Below, piece by piece: positions 32,587-40,405 of a stretch of DNA of 64,000 nt. Made by a program: the position numbers and the translations under genes. Source of the DNA: Herbiconiux moechotypicola (GTDB lineage: Bacteria; Actinomycetota; Actinomycetes; Actinomycetales; Microbacteriaceae); contig NZ_JANLCN010000008.1 of assembly GCF_024979255.1 (NCBI RefSeq), positions 62,001 to 126,000 on the forward strand, given 5' to 3'. The notes beneath the pieces were generated by a model. The model was not told the origin of the DNA and searched no databases. It saw nothing but the letters and a program-made list of their open reading frames with translations. Each line of letters starts with the position of its first letter. Position 1 is the stretch's first letter.

Positions 32587-33633
32587 TCAGCAGCTCTCGG
32601 GCGCCGGCAGCACGTGCGCCGAGAAGTCGAACTCCTCGTCGAGCCTGCCGCTGGAGAAGTACACGTCGGCGTTGCGCTGGATCTCGTCGAGCCGGTTCTC
32701 GCTCTGGTAGTTCAGCATGACCTCGGCGGCGGCGACCGCCTCGGGGGCCCCGAGGAAGGCCGAGAACTGCTGCTCGAACAGCGCGCGGTCGGCGGCGATG
32801 GCGCCCTGCGCGGCGAACAGAGAGCACTGGATGGCGGCGACGGTGTTGGGGTTCTGCTCCACGAACTCGCGCGAGGCGACCCAGCCCGACTCGGCCATGC
32901 CCTCGTACTCGCCCGAGCCGTAGTCGAACACGTTCACACTGCCGAGCGCCCGCACCGCGGCGAGCGTGGGCCCGACGGCGCTGGAGGCGTCGACCGTGCC
33001 CTGCTCGAGCGCGGCGGCGACCTCGCCGTAGGGCAGCTCCACCCAGTTCACGGCGTCGGGGTCGAGACCCTCGGTGAGCATGGCGTCGCGCAGCTTGATG
33101 GCGTGGCTGCTGCTCAGCGAGATGACGTTGACGGTCTTGCCCTCGAGGTCGGCCAGCTCGGTGATGCCCGACGACGGGAGCGCCTCGAGCGACCCGGTGA
33201 GTGGGGTCGACGCCCAGCCCTCGGCGATGACGACGAGTTCAAGGCCCTGGTTGATAGCGTCGATGACGCCGAAGTACGAGGTGTTGGCCGCGGCGGCGTC
33301 GCCCGAGATCACCGAGGTGACGGCCACGCCGCTGTTGTCGACGAAGAAGGGCTCGATGGTGAGCCCGAACTCGGGCCCGGTCTCGTCGGCGGCGTACTGC
33401 AGGGGGATGGTGCCCGGCCCCTTGATGCCGGTGAGCGCCACCTCGGTGATCTCGGGGGCGCTGGGGTCGCCGGCGACGAAGCCGGTGTCACCCGAACCGG
33501 AGCCTGAGCCGGTGGTGGAGTCGGGGGAGGCGGAGCCTCCCGAGCAGGCGGCGAGCGAGGCGGCCAGTCCTATCGCGAGCGCCCCTCCGATCGCGGATCG
33601 CAGGGCCCGGGAGTGCTGTGGGCGTGCAGGCAT
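32587..33633 (-). CDS. ABC transporter binding lipoprotein (SsuA/TauA/NMT1-like)
   Basis: 348 residues. Lipobox ends at Cys30 (LAACS), followed by a Ser/Gly linker. The type 2 binding fold is seen in FGVIDAINQGLELVVIAEGW and DLEGKTVNVISLSSSHAIKLRDAMLTEGL. The family binds sulfonates, taurine, nitrate, thiamine precursors or aromatic acids such as phthalate. First gene of an operon (binding protein, two permeases, ATPase, dehydrogenase) preceded by the 35-bp dyad of site B. Confidence 0.88.
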   Translation of the reverse strand: MPARPQHSRALRSAIGGALAIGLAASLAACSGGSASPDSTTGSGSGSGDTGFVAGDPSAPEITEVALTGIKGPGTIPLQYAADETGPEFGLTIEPFFVDNSGVAVTSVISGDAAAANTSYFGVIDAINQGLELVVIAEGWASTPLTGSLEALPSSGITELADLEGKTVNVISLSSSHAIKLRDAMLTEGLDPDAVNWVELPYGEVAAALEQGTVDASSAVGPTLAAVRALGSVNVFDYGSGEYEGMAESGWVASREFVEQNPNTVAAIQCSLFAAQGAIAADRALFEQQFSAFLGAPEAVAAAEVMLNYQSENRLDEIQRNADVYFSSGRLDEEFDFSAHVLPAPESC

Positions 33634-33657
33634 GACGTCTTCCTCTCCATTGAGTCA

Positions 33658-33692
33658 CTGATCATGTGTTTGTCAGACAATATGATGATCAG
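33658..33692. promoter_or_regulatory. GntR/FCD operator site B with extended 35-bp symmetry
   Basis: The core TTGTCAGACAA (33670-33680) is flanked symmetrically by CTGATCAT and ATGATCAG with 4-bp gaps. It lies 25 bp before the binding-protein start. This is the most symmetrical of the sites, and the regulator gene ends 33 bp away. Confidence 0.8.
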
Positions 33693-33724
33693 GCTGAATG
33701 GTCAAGCCGTCGGCGTGCCGCCGC

Positions 33725-34444
33725 TCAGTCGAACGCGGGGGACTTCTCCGCCTCGCGCAGGTGCTTCAGCGCGGTCTTGGAGGCGTTCCGCACGTGGGTG
33801 GCGCAGAGCCTCGCCGCCTCGCTCGCATCGCGCCGGTCGGCGGCGGCAGCCATCGACCGTAGCTCCTCCGCAGCCTCCTCGGCGCGGCCCGGCTCGCTCA
33901 TCGAGGTGGCCCTCAGGATGCGCACCCTGGCCTGGATGCCCTCGATGATGTTCGTGAGAGCGGGGCTCCCCGCCCCCTCGATGAGCACCTCGTAGAGCTT
34001 GTCCTTGGCGTCGAGCACGACGCGGATCTCGGCCGTGCCCGCCGTCGTCACCGCGAAGTACTCCACGGCGTCGTGCAGGCGGGCGATCTGCTCGTCGGTG
34101 GCGCGCTCGACGAAGCGCTCCACCAGCACCGACTCGAGCACCGCCCTGATGTCGTAAAGGTCTTCGGCCTCGGCCAGCGACGGCGCGCTGACGATGGCTC
34201 CGCGCTGCGGCACCACGGTGACGAGCCCCTCGCTGGTGAGCTCGCGCAGCGCCTCGCGGATGGTGGTGCGCGACACGCCGAGCTGCTCGATGAGCTCCCG
34301 CTCCACCAGTCGCTGACCGGGGCGGAGTGTGAAGTCGAGGATCGCAGCCCGCAGGGCGGAGATGACCTGCTCGCGCAGCGGCGCCGCCACGCGGTCGACG
34401 TGGGCGCTCGACCAGGCCTGGGCGAGAGTGTTCGGAGCGGACAT
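33725..34444 (-). CDS. GntR family (FCD/FadR subfamily) regulator, likely island master regulator
   Basis: 239 residues. Winged helix 24-88 with LIEQLGVSRTTIREALRELTSEGLV. The helical FCD domain (about 95-230) keeps Asp148 and His217 but lacks the other usual His ligands (DKLYEVL instead of DxxFHxxL, EELRSM instead of EEHxxI), so ligand binding may not use metal. AGGGAG precedes ATG 34444. Operators sit on both sides of the gene (sites B and C), predicting autoregulation; matching sites occur up to 30 kb away. Ligand probably an early catabolite (inference). Confidence 0.88.
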   Translation of the reverse strand: MSAPNTLAQAWSSAHVDRVAAPLREQVISALRAAILDFTLRPGQRLVERELIEQLGVSRTTIREALRELTSEGLVTVVPQRGAIVSAPSLAEAEDLYDIRAVLESVLVERFVERATDEQIARLHDAVEYFAVTTAGTAEIRVVLDAKDKLYEVLIEGAGSPALTNIIEGIQARVRILRATSMSEPGRAEEAAEELRSMAAAADRRDASEAARLCATHVRNASKTALKHLREAEKSPAFD

Positions 34445-34515
34445 GAGACTCCCTTGCAGCGAGATGTGTGCCGATCATACAGCGGGGCTGCGCATCACGC
34501 CGGGAGGACTGCCGC

Positions 34516-34546
34516 TTGCGGCGGCGACTCCGATCGAGAATATACT
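34516..34546 (+). promoter_or_regulatory. Putative promoter of the SDR operon
   Basis: TTGCGG (34516-34521) and TATACT (34541-34546) with a 19-bp spacer. Operator C starts at the next base, so bound regulator would cover the transcription start. Confidence 0.5.
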
Positions 34547-34559
34547 ATTGTCAGACAAT
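34547..34559. promoter_or_regulatory. GntR/FCD operator site C
   Basis: ATTGTCAGACAAT is a perfect 13-bp dyad. It lies between the divergent gntR and SDR genes, directly after TATACT. Confidence 0.82.
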
Positions 34560-34637
34560 CCGGGTCGGTGACGGGGTGCGAAGGCGCATCCGGCCCCTCG
34601 GAGGCAGCCGAAGGCGGCTGATCGGAAGGGCGGCACG

Positions 34638-35477
34638 ATGACGTACGCAGGGCTCGAGGGCAAGGTCGCGATCGTGACCGGCGGTGTCGGGGGAATCGGC
34701 TCGGCGGTGGTCGAGCGGCTCTCGGCGGCGGGCGCGAAGCTCGTGATCGTCGACCTCGACGGAGACCGGGCGAAGGCCGCCGCCGACGCGCTCGACGGCG
34801 ACGCGATCGGCGTGGGCGCCGACGTCTCGACCGAGGCCGGCGTCGACGCCTACCTCGAGGCCGCCGTGCAGACCTTCGGCTCGGCCGACCTGCACCACCT
34901 CAACGCCGGCATCGCCGGCCGCCCGGGCGTGCAGCTCACCGACGCCGCGGTCGACGAGTGGGATGCGGTGATGGCGGTGAATCTGCGCGGCCCGTTCCTC
35001 GGCACCCGCGGCGCCCTGCGTCACTTCGCCGAGACCGGCGGCACGGGGTCGATCGTCGTGACGGCCTCCATCGCGAGCCTGCGCGGGGCGGCCGACCTGC
35101 TCGCCTACACCACCTCGAAGCACGGAGTGGTGGGACTCGTGCACGGCGCCGCCGTCTACGCCGGCCCCATCGGGGTGCGCGTGAACGGCGTGGCGCCGGG
35201 GATCGTGCCCACCCCCATCTTCGGTGAGGCGGGCATCCAGGACATGAAGAAAAGGGCGAGCACCTCGCCGCTGCGCCGCGCCGGGGAGCCCGACGAGGTG
35301 GCGGCGGCCGTCGCCTTCCTGCTCTCCGATGACTCGTCGTACATCACCGGCGCGGTGCTCAGCGTCGACGGCGGGGCGAGCGTGCAGAACACGAACCGCT
35401 ACGGCGGAGGAGCGGGGCTCTGGGACACGGCCTCGGTCGATGCCGGGCTGTTCGAGGCGTTCGCCGCGAGTCGCTGA
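34638..35477 (+). CDS. Short-chain dehydrogenase/reductase
   Basis: 279 residues. Cofactor motif TGGVGGIG (about 14-21), LNAGIAG in place of NNAG, Ser in TASIAS and YTTSK as catalytic residues, followed by VNGVAPGIVPTPIF. An unusual tail of about 35 residues after SVDGG (NTNRYGGGAGLWDT...) extends past the normal end. It opens the plus-strand operon under sites C and D. An Asp in VIVDLDGDR suggests NAD rather than NADP. Confidence 0.88.
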   Translation: MTYAGLEGKVAIVTGGVGGIGSAVVERLSAAGAKLVIVDLDGDRAKAAADALDGDAIGVGADVSTEAGVDAYLEAAVQTFGSADLHHLNAGIAGRPGVQLTDAAVDEWDAVMAVNLRGPFLGTRGALRHFAETGGTGSIVVTASIASLRGAADLLAYTTSKHGVVGLVHGAAVYAGPIGVRVNGVAPGIVPTPIFGEAGIQDMKKRASTSPLRRAGEPDEVAAAVAFLLSDDSSYITGAVLSVDGGASVQNTNRYGGGAGLWDTASVDAGLFEAFAASR

Positions 35478-35492
35478 TGGAGGCGGAGTCAG

Positions 35493-35523
35493 ATTGTCAT
35501 ACGATATTGACATCATACAATCT
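35493..35523. promoter_or_regulatory. Degenerate GntR-type site D in a larger dyad
   Basis: ATTGTCATACGAT (35493-35505) matches the left half of the operator and 4 of 6 bases of the right half. It sits in an outer inverted repeat AGATTGT...ACAATCT (35491-35523). TTGACA (35508-35513) could be a -35. Weaker than the other sites. Confidence 0.4.
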
Positions 35524-35566
35524 GTGAGCAAGCATGGGATGGAACCCGCACCGACGCGGGGGAGCA

Positions 35567-35582
35567 GTTTCGAAGGGGAAAC
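35567..35582 (+). promoter_or_regulatory. Hairpin presenting the ribosome site (copy 1)
   Basis: GTTTC-GAAGGG-GAAAC has a 5-bp stem and puts the Shine-Dalgarno GAAGGG in the loop, 3 nt before the start region at 35586. The same layout occurs at 49600-49615. Confidence 0.45.
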
Positions 35583-35585
35583 CGC

Positions 35586-36518
35586 ATGAACATCGTCACC
35601 GGCGTGGGGGGCTTCGTCTCCGCCGCGGTCGCCGAGCAGCTGCTGGCGGAGAGCGGGCCCTCGGGGCTCATCGTCACGAGCCGCGACGAGGCGGTGCTGG
35701 ACCGCTGGCGGGCGCGCGGCGTCGACGCGCGCCGGGCGGGCTACGACGATCGCGAGGCCCTGGTGGAGGCGTTCCGCGGGGGCGACCGTCTCTTCCTCGT
35801 CTCGGCGATGGAGGCGGGCCCGAACCGCCAGCGGCAGCACCGCACCGCCGTCGAAGCCGCCGTGGAGGCGGGAGTCTCGCACGTGGTCTACACCTCCTTC
35901 ATCGGCACCGAGCGCCCCGAGGTGAACTCGGTCGAGGTGGCCGACCACAAGGTCACCGAGGCCCTCATCCGCGAGAGCGGCCTCACCTGGAACTTCTTGC
36001 GCAACAACCAGTACGCGGACGCGATGGCCGAGAATCAGGCGGCCATCGCCATCACCTCGGGCCGCAGCATCGGCAACGCGGGGGACGGCCTCGTGGGGTT
36101 CGTCGCACGCTCCGACGTCGCCGCGGTCGCCGCGGCGATCATGGCCGGCGCCGGCGAACCCGACACCGCCTACGACGTCACGGGCCCCGAGCTGCTGAGC
36201 TACCGCCAGGTGGGCGAGATGATCGCCGAGCTGAGCGGCGCCACCATCGAGATCGTCGACCTCAGCGACGACGAGATGTACGCGATGTGGGACGCCCTCG
36301 GCGTGCCCCGCGACGCCTCCGGAGACTTCTCGAACTCGCCCGTGCCCTGGGCCAGCGACGGCATGGTCACCTTCGGCCGCATGATCCGCGCGGGTCACCT
36401 GGGCCGGCTGACGGATGTGGTGGAGCGGTTCACGGGCCGGCCGCCGGTGGCGCTCCGCGACCTCATGCTCGAACGCCGCGCGGGCTGGCCGCCGGTGCCG
36501 CAGGGGGAGCCCGCATGA
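35586..36518 (+). CDS. NmrA-like NAD(P)-binding protein (QorB-type SDR)
   Basis: 310 residues. An atypical SDR: MNIVTGVGGFVSAAVAEQLL is the cofactor loop, RDEAVLDRWRARGVDARRAGYDD and AAVEAGVSHVVYTSFIG follow as in NAD(P)H:quinone oxidoreductase 2 (QorB/YtfG) and NmrA-like proteins. LTWNFLRNNQYAD is also characteristic. It may reduce a quinone or carbonyl in the pathway or act as a redox sensor. Stop overlaps the start of the MBL gene. Confidence 0.82.
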   Translation: MNIVTGVGGFVSAAVAEQLLAESGPSGLIVTSRDEAVLDRWRARGVDARRAGYDDREALVEAFRGGDRLFLVSAMEAGPNRQRQHRTAVEAAVEAGVSHVVYTSFIGTERPEVNSVEVADHKVTEALIRESGLTWNFLRNNQYADAMAENQAAIAITSGRSIGNAGDGLVGFVARSDVAAVAAAIMAGAGEPDTAYDVTGPELLSYRQVGEMIAELSGATIEIVDLSDDEMYAMWDALGVPRDASGDFSNSPVPWASDGMVTFGRMIRAGHLGRLTDVVERFTGRPPVALRDLMLERRAGWPPVPQGEPA

Positions 36519-37363
36519 GCGCCGGGTCGGAGTACGAGTTCACCATCGTCAAGTACGGCACCCGGCACGGTCACCGCGCCGAGGTCTTTCTCAACTATCA
36601 CGTGCACGGCCTTCCCGACAGCCCGATCGACATGGACTATTTCGTGTGGATCGCGCGGAACGCCGAGCGCACCGTGCTCTTCGACACCGGCTTCTCGCCG
36701 GCGGGCGCCGAGAACCGCAACCGCACCTTCGTGGCCGAGGTCGCCTCGGTGTATGCCGCCCTGGGCATAGACGTCGAGGCGCCGCAGACCCTCGTGGTGA
36801 CGCACGCGCACTACGACCACATCGGCAACCTCGCGCTCTTCCCGAAGGCGCAGATCGTCATCGCCCAGGCCGAGCTCGACTTCTGGCTCTCGGCCATGGG
36901 CACGCGCGTCCAGTTCGCCTGGTCGACCGAGCCCGAGGAGATCGACGCGCTCCGCGCCGCTCTCGACGAAGGACGGGTGACCGCGTTCACCGGCTCCTAC
37001 GAGGTGGCGCCGGGCATCGAGCTGATCGAGGTGGGCGGCCACACGCCCGGCCAGGCCATCGCACGCATCTCCACGAGCGAGGGCGAGGTGCTGCTCGCCT
37101 CCGACGCCGTGCACTACTACGAGGAGCTCGACGACGACATGCCGTTCGCCTTCGTGGCCGACCTGCCGGCGATGTACTCCGGCTTCGACCGCATCCGGGA
37201 CCTGCTGGATGCGGGTGTCAGGCACCTCGTGTGCGGTCACGACCCCGGAACCCTCGACCGCTTCACCCCCGTGACCTCGGGCCCGCTCGCGGGCATCGCG
37301 GCCACCATCGGCGGGCCGGCGGACGCGCCCTCGACTCCCGCACAGACCGGAAAGGACGCCTGA
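36515..37363 (+). CDS. MBL-fold (lactonase-like) hydrolase
   Basis: 282 residues. The metal motif THAHYDHIG (about 96-104, HxHxDH), later His in GGHTPGQ, Asp in LLASDAVHYY and His in CGHDPG complete the dinuclear site. The arrangement is like N-acyl homoserine lactonase family hydrolases, which open lactones. Next to decarboxylase and dehydrogenase genes it probably hydrolyses a pathway lactone (inference). ATGA overlap with the preceding gene; the next gene starts 1 bp later. Confidence 0.87.
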   Translation: MSAGSEYEFTIVKYGTRHGHRAEVFLNYHVHGLPDSPIDMDYFVWIARNAERTVLFDTGFSPAGAENRNRTFVAEVASVYAALGIDVEAPQTLVVTHAHYDHIGNLALFPKAQIVIAQAELDFWLSAMGTRVQFAWSTEPEEIDALRAALDEGRVTAFTGSYEVAPGIELIEVGGHTPGQAIARISTSEGEVLLASDAVHYYEELDDDMPFAFVADLPAMYSGFDRIRDLLDAGVRHLVCGHDPGTLDRFTPVTSGPLAGIAATIGGPADAPSTPAQTGKDA

Positions 37364-37364
37364 G

Positions 37365-38306
37365 ATGGCAGACCGCATCGGCTTCATCGGCCTCGGCAAC
37401 ATGGGCGGCCGCATGACCCGTCGCCTCGTCGACGGCGGGGTGGAGGTGCTCGGCTTCGACATGCAACGGCCCGCCGTCGAGGCGGCGGGGGCGACCCCGG
37501 CCGACTCGGCGGCGGAGGTGGCGGGCGCCAGCGACGTCGTGTTCCTCTCGCTCCCCGACAGCAAAGTGGTCGAGCGGGTGGTGCTGCAGGACGGCTCGTT
37601 CATTCCGGCACTCGCCGAGGGGGCCGTGGTGGTCGACCTCAGCACGGCCTCGCCGGCCTCGACCCAGCGCATCCAGGCCCGGCTCGCCGAGGTGGGCGTC
37701 GACTACCTCGACGCCGGCATCTCGGGCGGCGCCGCGGCGGCCGAGAAAGGCGCGCTCACCCTCATGGTGGGCGGTGACACCGAGGCGCTCGACCGGGTGC
37801 GGCCCGCGCTCGCGCATTTCGCCACGAACGTGTTCCACATGGGTGGCCCGGGCGCCGGGCACAGCACCAAGCTGCTCAACAACTTCCTCAACGCCATCAG
37901 CCTCTCCGCCACGGCCGAGGTGATGGTGGCGGCCAAGAAGGCAGGCCTCGACCTCGCCACCGTGCTCGACGTGCTGAACGCCAGCTCGGGGGTGAACTTC
38001 GCCACGCTCAACCGCTTTCCGAAGATCATCACGGGCGACTACCTCAAGGGCGGGCTCACCAACGCGCTCATGATGAAGGACGTCGTGCTCTACGTCGACC
38101 ATCTGCACGAGCTCGGCGTGGCCTCGCCCAACTCCTCGGGCCCGCTCGCGAGCTTCGGTCTCGCCCAGGCCCTCGGCTACGCCGACCAGATCAGCAACAC
38201 CGTCGTCGACGCGATCGGCGACGTCTCGGGCGGTGTGCGGCTGCACGACCCCGACCCGGGCTCCGCCGGCGGCGACGCCGACCGAACCACCGACACGAAG
38301 GACTGA
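37365..38306 (+). CDS. Beta-hydroxyacid dehydrogenase (3-hydroxyisobutyrate dehydrogenase family), copy 1
   Basis: 313 residues. GFIGLGNMGGRM (about 5-16) cofactor site; DAGISGGAAAAEKGALTLMVGG substrate loop; GAGHSTKLLNNFLN with the catalytic Lys (about 173). Oxidises a beta-hydroxyacid with NAD(P). It heads a repeated gene pattern: dehydrogenase, CMD protein, dehydrogenase, CMD protein. Confidence 0.9.
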   Translation: MADRIGFIGLGNMGGRMTRRLVDGGVEVLGFDMQRPAVEAAGATPADSAAEVAGASDVVFLSLPDSKVVERVVLQDGSFIPALAEGAVVVDLSTASPASTQRIQARLAEVGVDYLDAGISGGAAAAEKGALTLMVGGDTEALDRVRPALAHFATNVFHMGGPGAGHSTKLLNNFLNAISLSATAEVMVAAKKAGLDLATVLDVLNASSGVNFATLNRFPKIITGDYLKGGLTNALMMKDVVLYVDHLHELGVASPNSSGPLASFGLAQALGYADQISNTVVDAIGDVSGGVRLHDPDPGSAGGDADRTTDTKD

Positions 38307-38310
38307 ACAG

Positions 38311-38718
38311 ATGACCAACAGCGAGTCGACCAGGCAGGAGACCTACGAGGCGGGCCTCACGGTGCGCCGCGAGGTGCTCGGTGCGGCGCACGTCGACCGG
38401 TCGCTCGGTCAGGTGACCGAGTTCTCGAGGCCGATCCAGGAGCTCGTCACCGAGTACTGCTGGGGGGCCACCTGGACCAGGGAGGGCCTCGACCGGCGCA
38501 CCCGGAGCCTGCTCAACCTCGTGATGCTCACGGCGCTCAACCGCCCGCACGAGCTGGGTGTGCACGTGCGCGGCGCGGTGCGCAACGGCGTGACGGTCGA
38601 GGAGATCCAGGAGGCGCTGCTGCAGACCGCGGTGTACGTGGGGGTGCCCGCGGCCCTGGAGTCGTTCCGGGTCGCGGAGGCCAAGCTCACCGAGATGAAG
38701 ACGGCGGGGGAGCTGTGA
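38311..38718 (+). CDS. Carboxymuconolactone decarboxylase-like protein (PcaC type)
   Basis: 135 residues. The CMD signature is clear: REGLDRRTRSLLNLVMLTALNRPHELGVHVRGAVRNGVTVEEIQEALLQTAVYVGVPAALESFRVAE, close to 4-carboxymuconolactone decarboxylase, with Glu and His of the active site. It lacks the CxxC of AhpD peroxidases. In this island it may decarboxylate or isomerise a ring-cleavage or lactone product; the true substrate is unknown. The next gene starts with GTG in its stop. Confidence 0.88.
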   Translation: MTNSESTRQETYEAGLTVRREVLGAAHVDRSLGQVTEFSRPIQELVTEYCWGATWTREGLDRRTRSLLNLVMLTALNRPHELGVHVRGAVRNGVTVEEIQEALLQTAVYVGVPAALESFRVAEAKLTEMKTAGEL

Positions 38719-39653
38719 GCGGCTCCCGCGCCTCCGTCGCCTTCGTGGGGCTCGGCAACATGGGCACGCCCATGGCCGAGCGCCTCGTGGCGGCGGGCCA
38801 CGAGGTGATCGGCTTCGACCTGGCGGAGGCGGCGCGCGAGCGGCTGCAGCGGGCGGGCGGGCGCACCGCGGCGACCGCCGCCGAGGCGGCCGCGCAGGCC
38901 GACCTCGTCATCCTCATGCTCCCGAACTCGGGCGTCGTCGAGGCGGTCACGATCGGCGACGGCGGCGTGCTCGCCGCGGTGCGGCCGGGCACCCTCTTCA
39001 TCGACATGAGCTCCTCGGAGCCCCTGCGCACCCGGGCGCTGGCCGAGGCGGTCGCGGCCGGCGGGGCGAGACTCATCGATGCCCCCGTGAGCGGCGGAGT
39101 CAAGGGAGCCGTGGCCGGTACGCTCACCATCATGGTCGGCGGTGCCGAGGCCGATCTCGCCGAGGCGCGGGGCGTGCTCGAGGTGCTCGGCAAGCCGGCG
39201 CTCGTGGGCCCGGTGGGGGCCGGCCACGCGCTCAAGGCCATCAACAACCTCATGTCGGCGGCGCACCTCTGGGTCACCAGCGAGGCGATGCTCACGGGCA
39301 TCGCCTTCGGGCTCGACCCGTCCGTGATGCTCGACGCCATCAACACCTCGAGCGGCCGCAGCGGCTCGACCCAGCTGAAGTGGCCGAACTTCATCGTGGG
39401 CGAGAGCTACGACTCGGGCTTCGGGCTCGGACTGATGCTGAAGGACATGCGCATCGCCACCGGCCTCGCCGAGAGCCTCGGCGTGCCGCACACCCTCAGC
39501 GACCGGGCGGTCGAGCACTGGAGCACCGCCGACGCCGAGCTCGGACAGGGGGCCGACCACACCGAGGTGGCGAAGTGGCTGCGGCAGCAGGGCCGGGCGG
39601 ATGCGCGCGCCGACTCGGGCGCGCACGGGACGGCCGAGGGGAGCGCGGCATGA
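38715..39653 (+). CDS. Beta-hydroxyacid dehydrogenase, copy 2
   Basis: 312 residues from GTG 38715 (GTGA overlap). FVGLGNMGTPMAERL cofactor motif, DAPVSGGVKGAVAGTLTIMVGG substrate loop, GAGHALKAINNLMS with catalytic Lys. It is clearly distinct from copy 1 at 37365, so the two may act on two successive intermediates or stereoisomers. Confidence 0.9.
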   Translation: MSGSRASVAFVGLGNMGTPMAERLVAAGHEVIGFDLAEAARERLQRAGGRTAATAAEAAAQADLVILMLPNSGVVEAVTIGDGGVLAAVRPGTLFIDMSSSEPLRTRALAEAVAAGGARLIDAPVSGGVKGAVAGTLTIMVGGAEADLAEARGVLEVLGKPALVGPVGAGHALKAINNLMSAAHLWVTSEAMLTGIAFGLDPSVMLDAINTSSGRSGSTQLKWPNFIVGESYDSGFGLGLMLKDMRIATGLAESLGVPHTLSDRAVEHWSTADAELGQGADHTEVAKWLRQQGRADARADSGAHGTAEGSAA

Positions 39654-40405
39654 GCGACGACGACCGCCGGGCGGAGATCCGGCGCGACTACGAGGCCGCC
39701 CACGGCGAGTGGGACGCCGGCACGCAGGCCGTGCTCGACCTCGACCCCGGGTTCCTGGCCGCCTACTCCCGCCTCGCCGCGGTGCCCGACCGGGTCGGCG
39801 CGCTCCCCGAGAAGGTGCGGCACTTCGTGCGCCTCGCGGTGGCGGCCAACTCCACGCACCTCTACCTGCCCCCGGTGCGCGGCCACATCCGGCGCGCCCT
39901 CGAGGCCGGAGCCACGCCCGCCGAGGTGATGGAGGTGCTGGAGTGCTGCGCCACCCTCGGCATCCACTCCATGAACATCGGGGTGCCCATCCTCGTCGAC
40001 GTGCTCGAGCAGGAGGGGCTGCGCGACGGCGCCGCCGAGCTCGACGAGTACCAGGAGCGGCTCAAGGCGGAGTTCACCGAGAAGCGCGGCTACTGGCACA
40101 GCTTCTGGAACGAGATCCTCGAGCTCGCACCCGAGTTCTTCGACGCCTACACCGAGTTCTCGTCGGTGCCGTGGGTGAGCGGGCCGCTCGAGCCCAAGGT
40201 GAAGGAGTTCATGTACATCGCCTTCGACACTGCGGCCACCCACCTCTACACCTCGGGCCTGCGCCTTCACATCGAGAACGCGGTGCGCTACGGCGCCACC
40301 GCGGCCGAGATCGTCGAGGTGATGGAGATCGCCGCGACCCTCGGGATGCACGGGGTGTTCGAGGCGGCGCCGGTGCTCGCCGAGGAGGCGCGGAGACGGT
40401 CATGA
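39650..40405 (+). CDS. Tandem-domain carboxymuconolactone decarboxylase-like protein
   Basis: 251 residues made of two CMD domains in line. Half 1 (about 20-118): LPEKVRHFVRLAVAANSTHLYLPPVRGHIRRALEAGATPAEVMEVLECCATLGIHS. Half 2 (about 140-248): LEPKVKEFMYIAFDTAATHLYTSGLRLHIENAVRYGATAAEIVEVMEIAATLGMHG. The halves align over their whole length, so the gene arose by duplication. No CxxC in either half. ATGA overlaps at both ends show tight coupling to the dehydrogenase and the VAO-type enzyme. Confidence 0.87.
   Translation: MSDDDRRAEIRRDYEAAHGEWDAGTQAVLDLDPGFLAAYSRLAAVPDRVGALPEKVRHFVRLAVAANSTHLYLPPVRGHIRRALEAGATPAEVMEVLECCATLGIHSMNIGVPILVDVLEQEGLRDGAAELDEYQERLKAEFTEKRGYWHSFWNEILELAPEFFDAYTEFSSVPWVSGPLEPKVKEFMYIAFDTAATHLYTSGLRLHIENAVRYGATAAEIVEVMEIAATLGMHGVFEAAPVLAEEARRRS

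Noticed and set aside
32585-32827. 81-codon N-terminal extension of the SsuC-like permease
   Set aside because: It is antisense-free overlap with the end of the binding-protein gene and has no membrane or ribosome-site signal; GTG 32584 is favoured.
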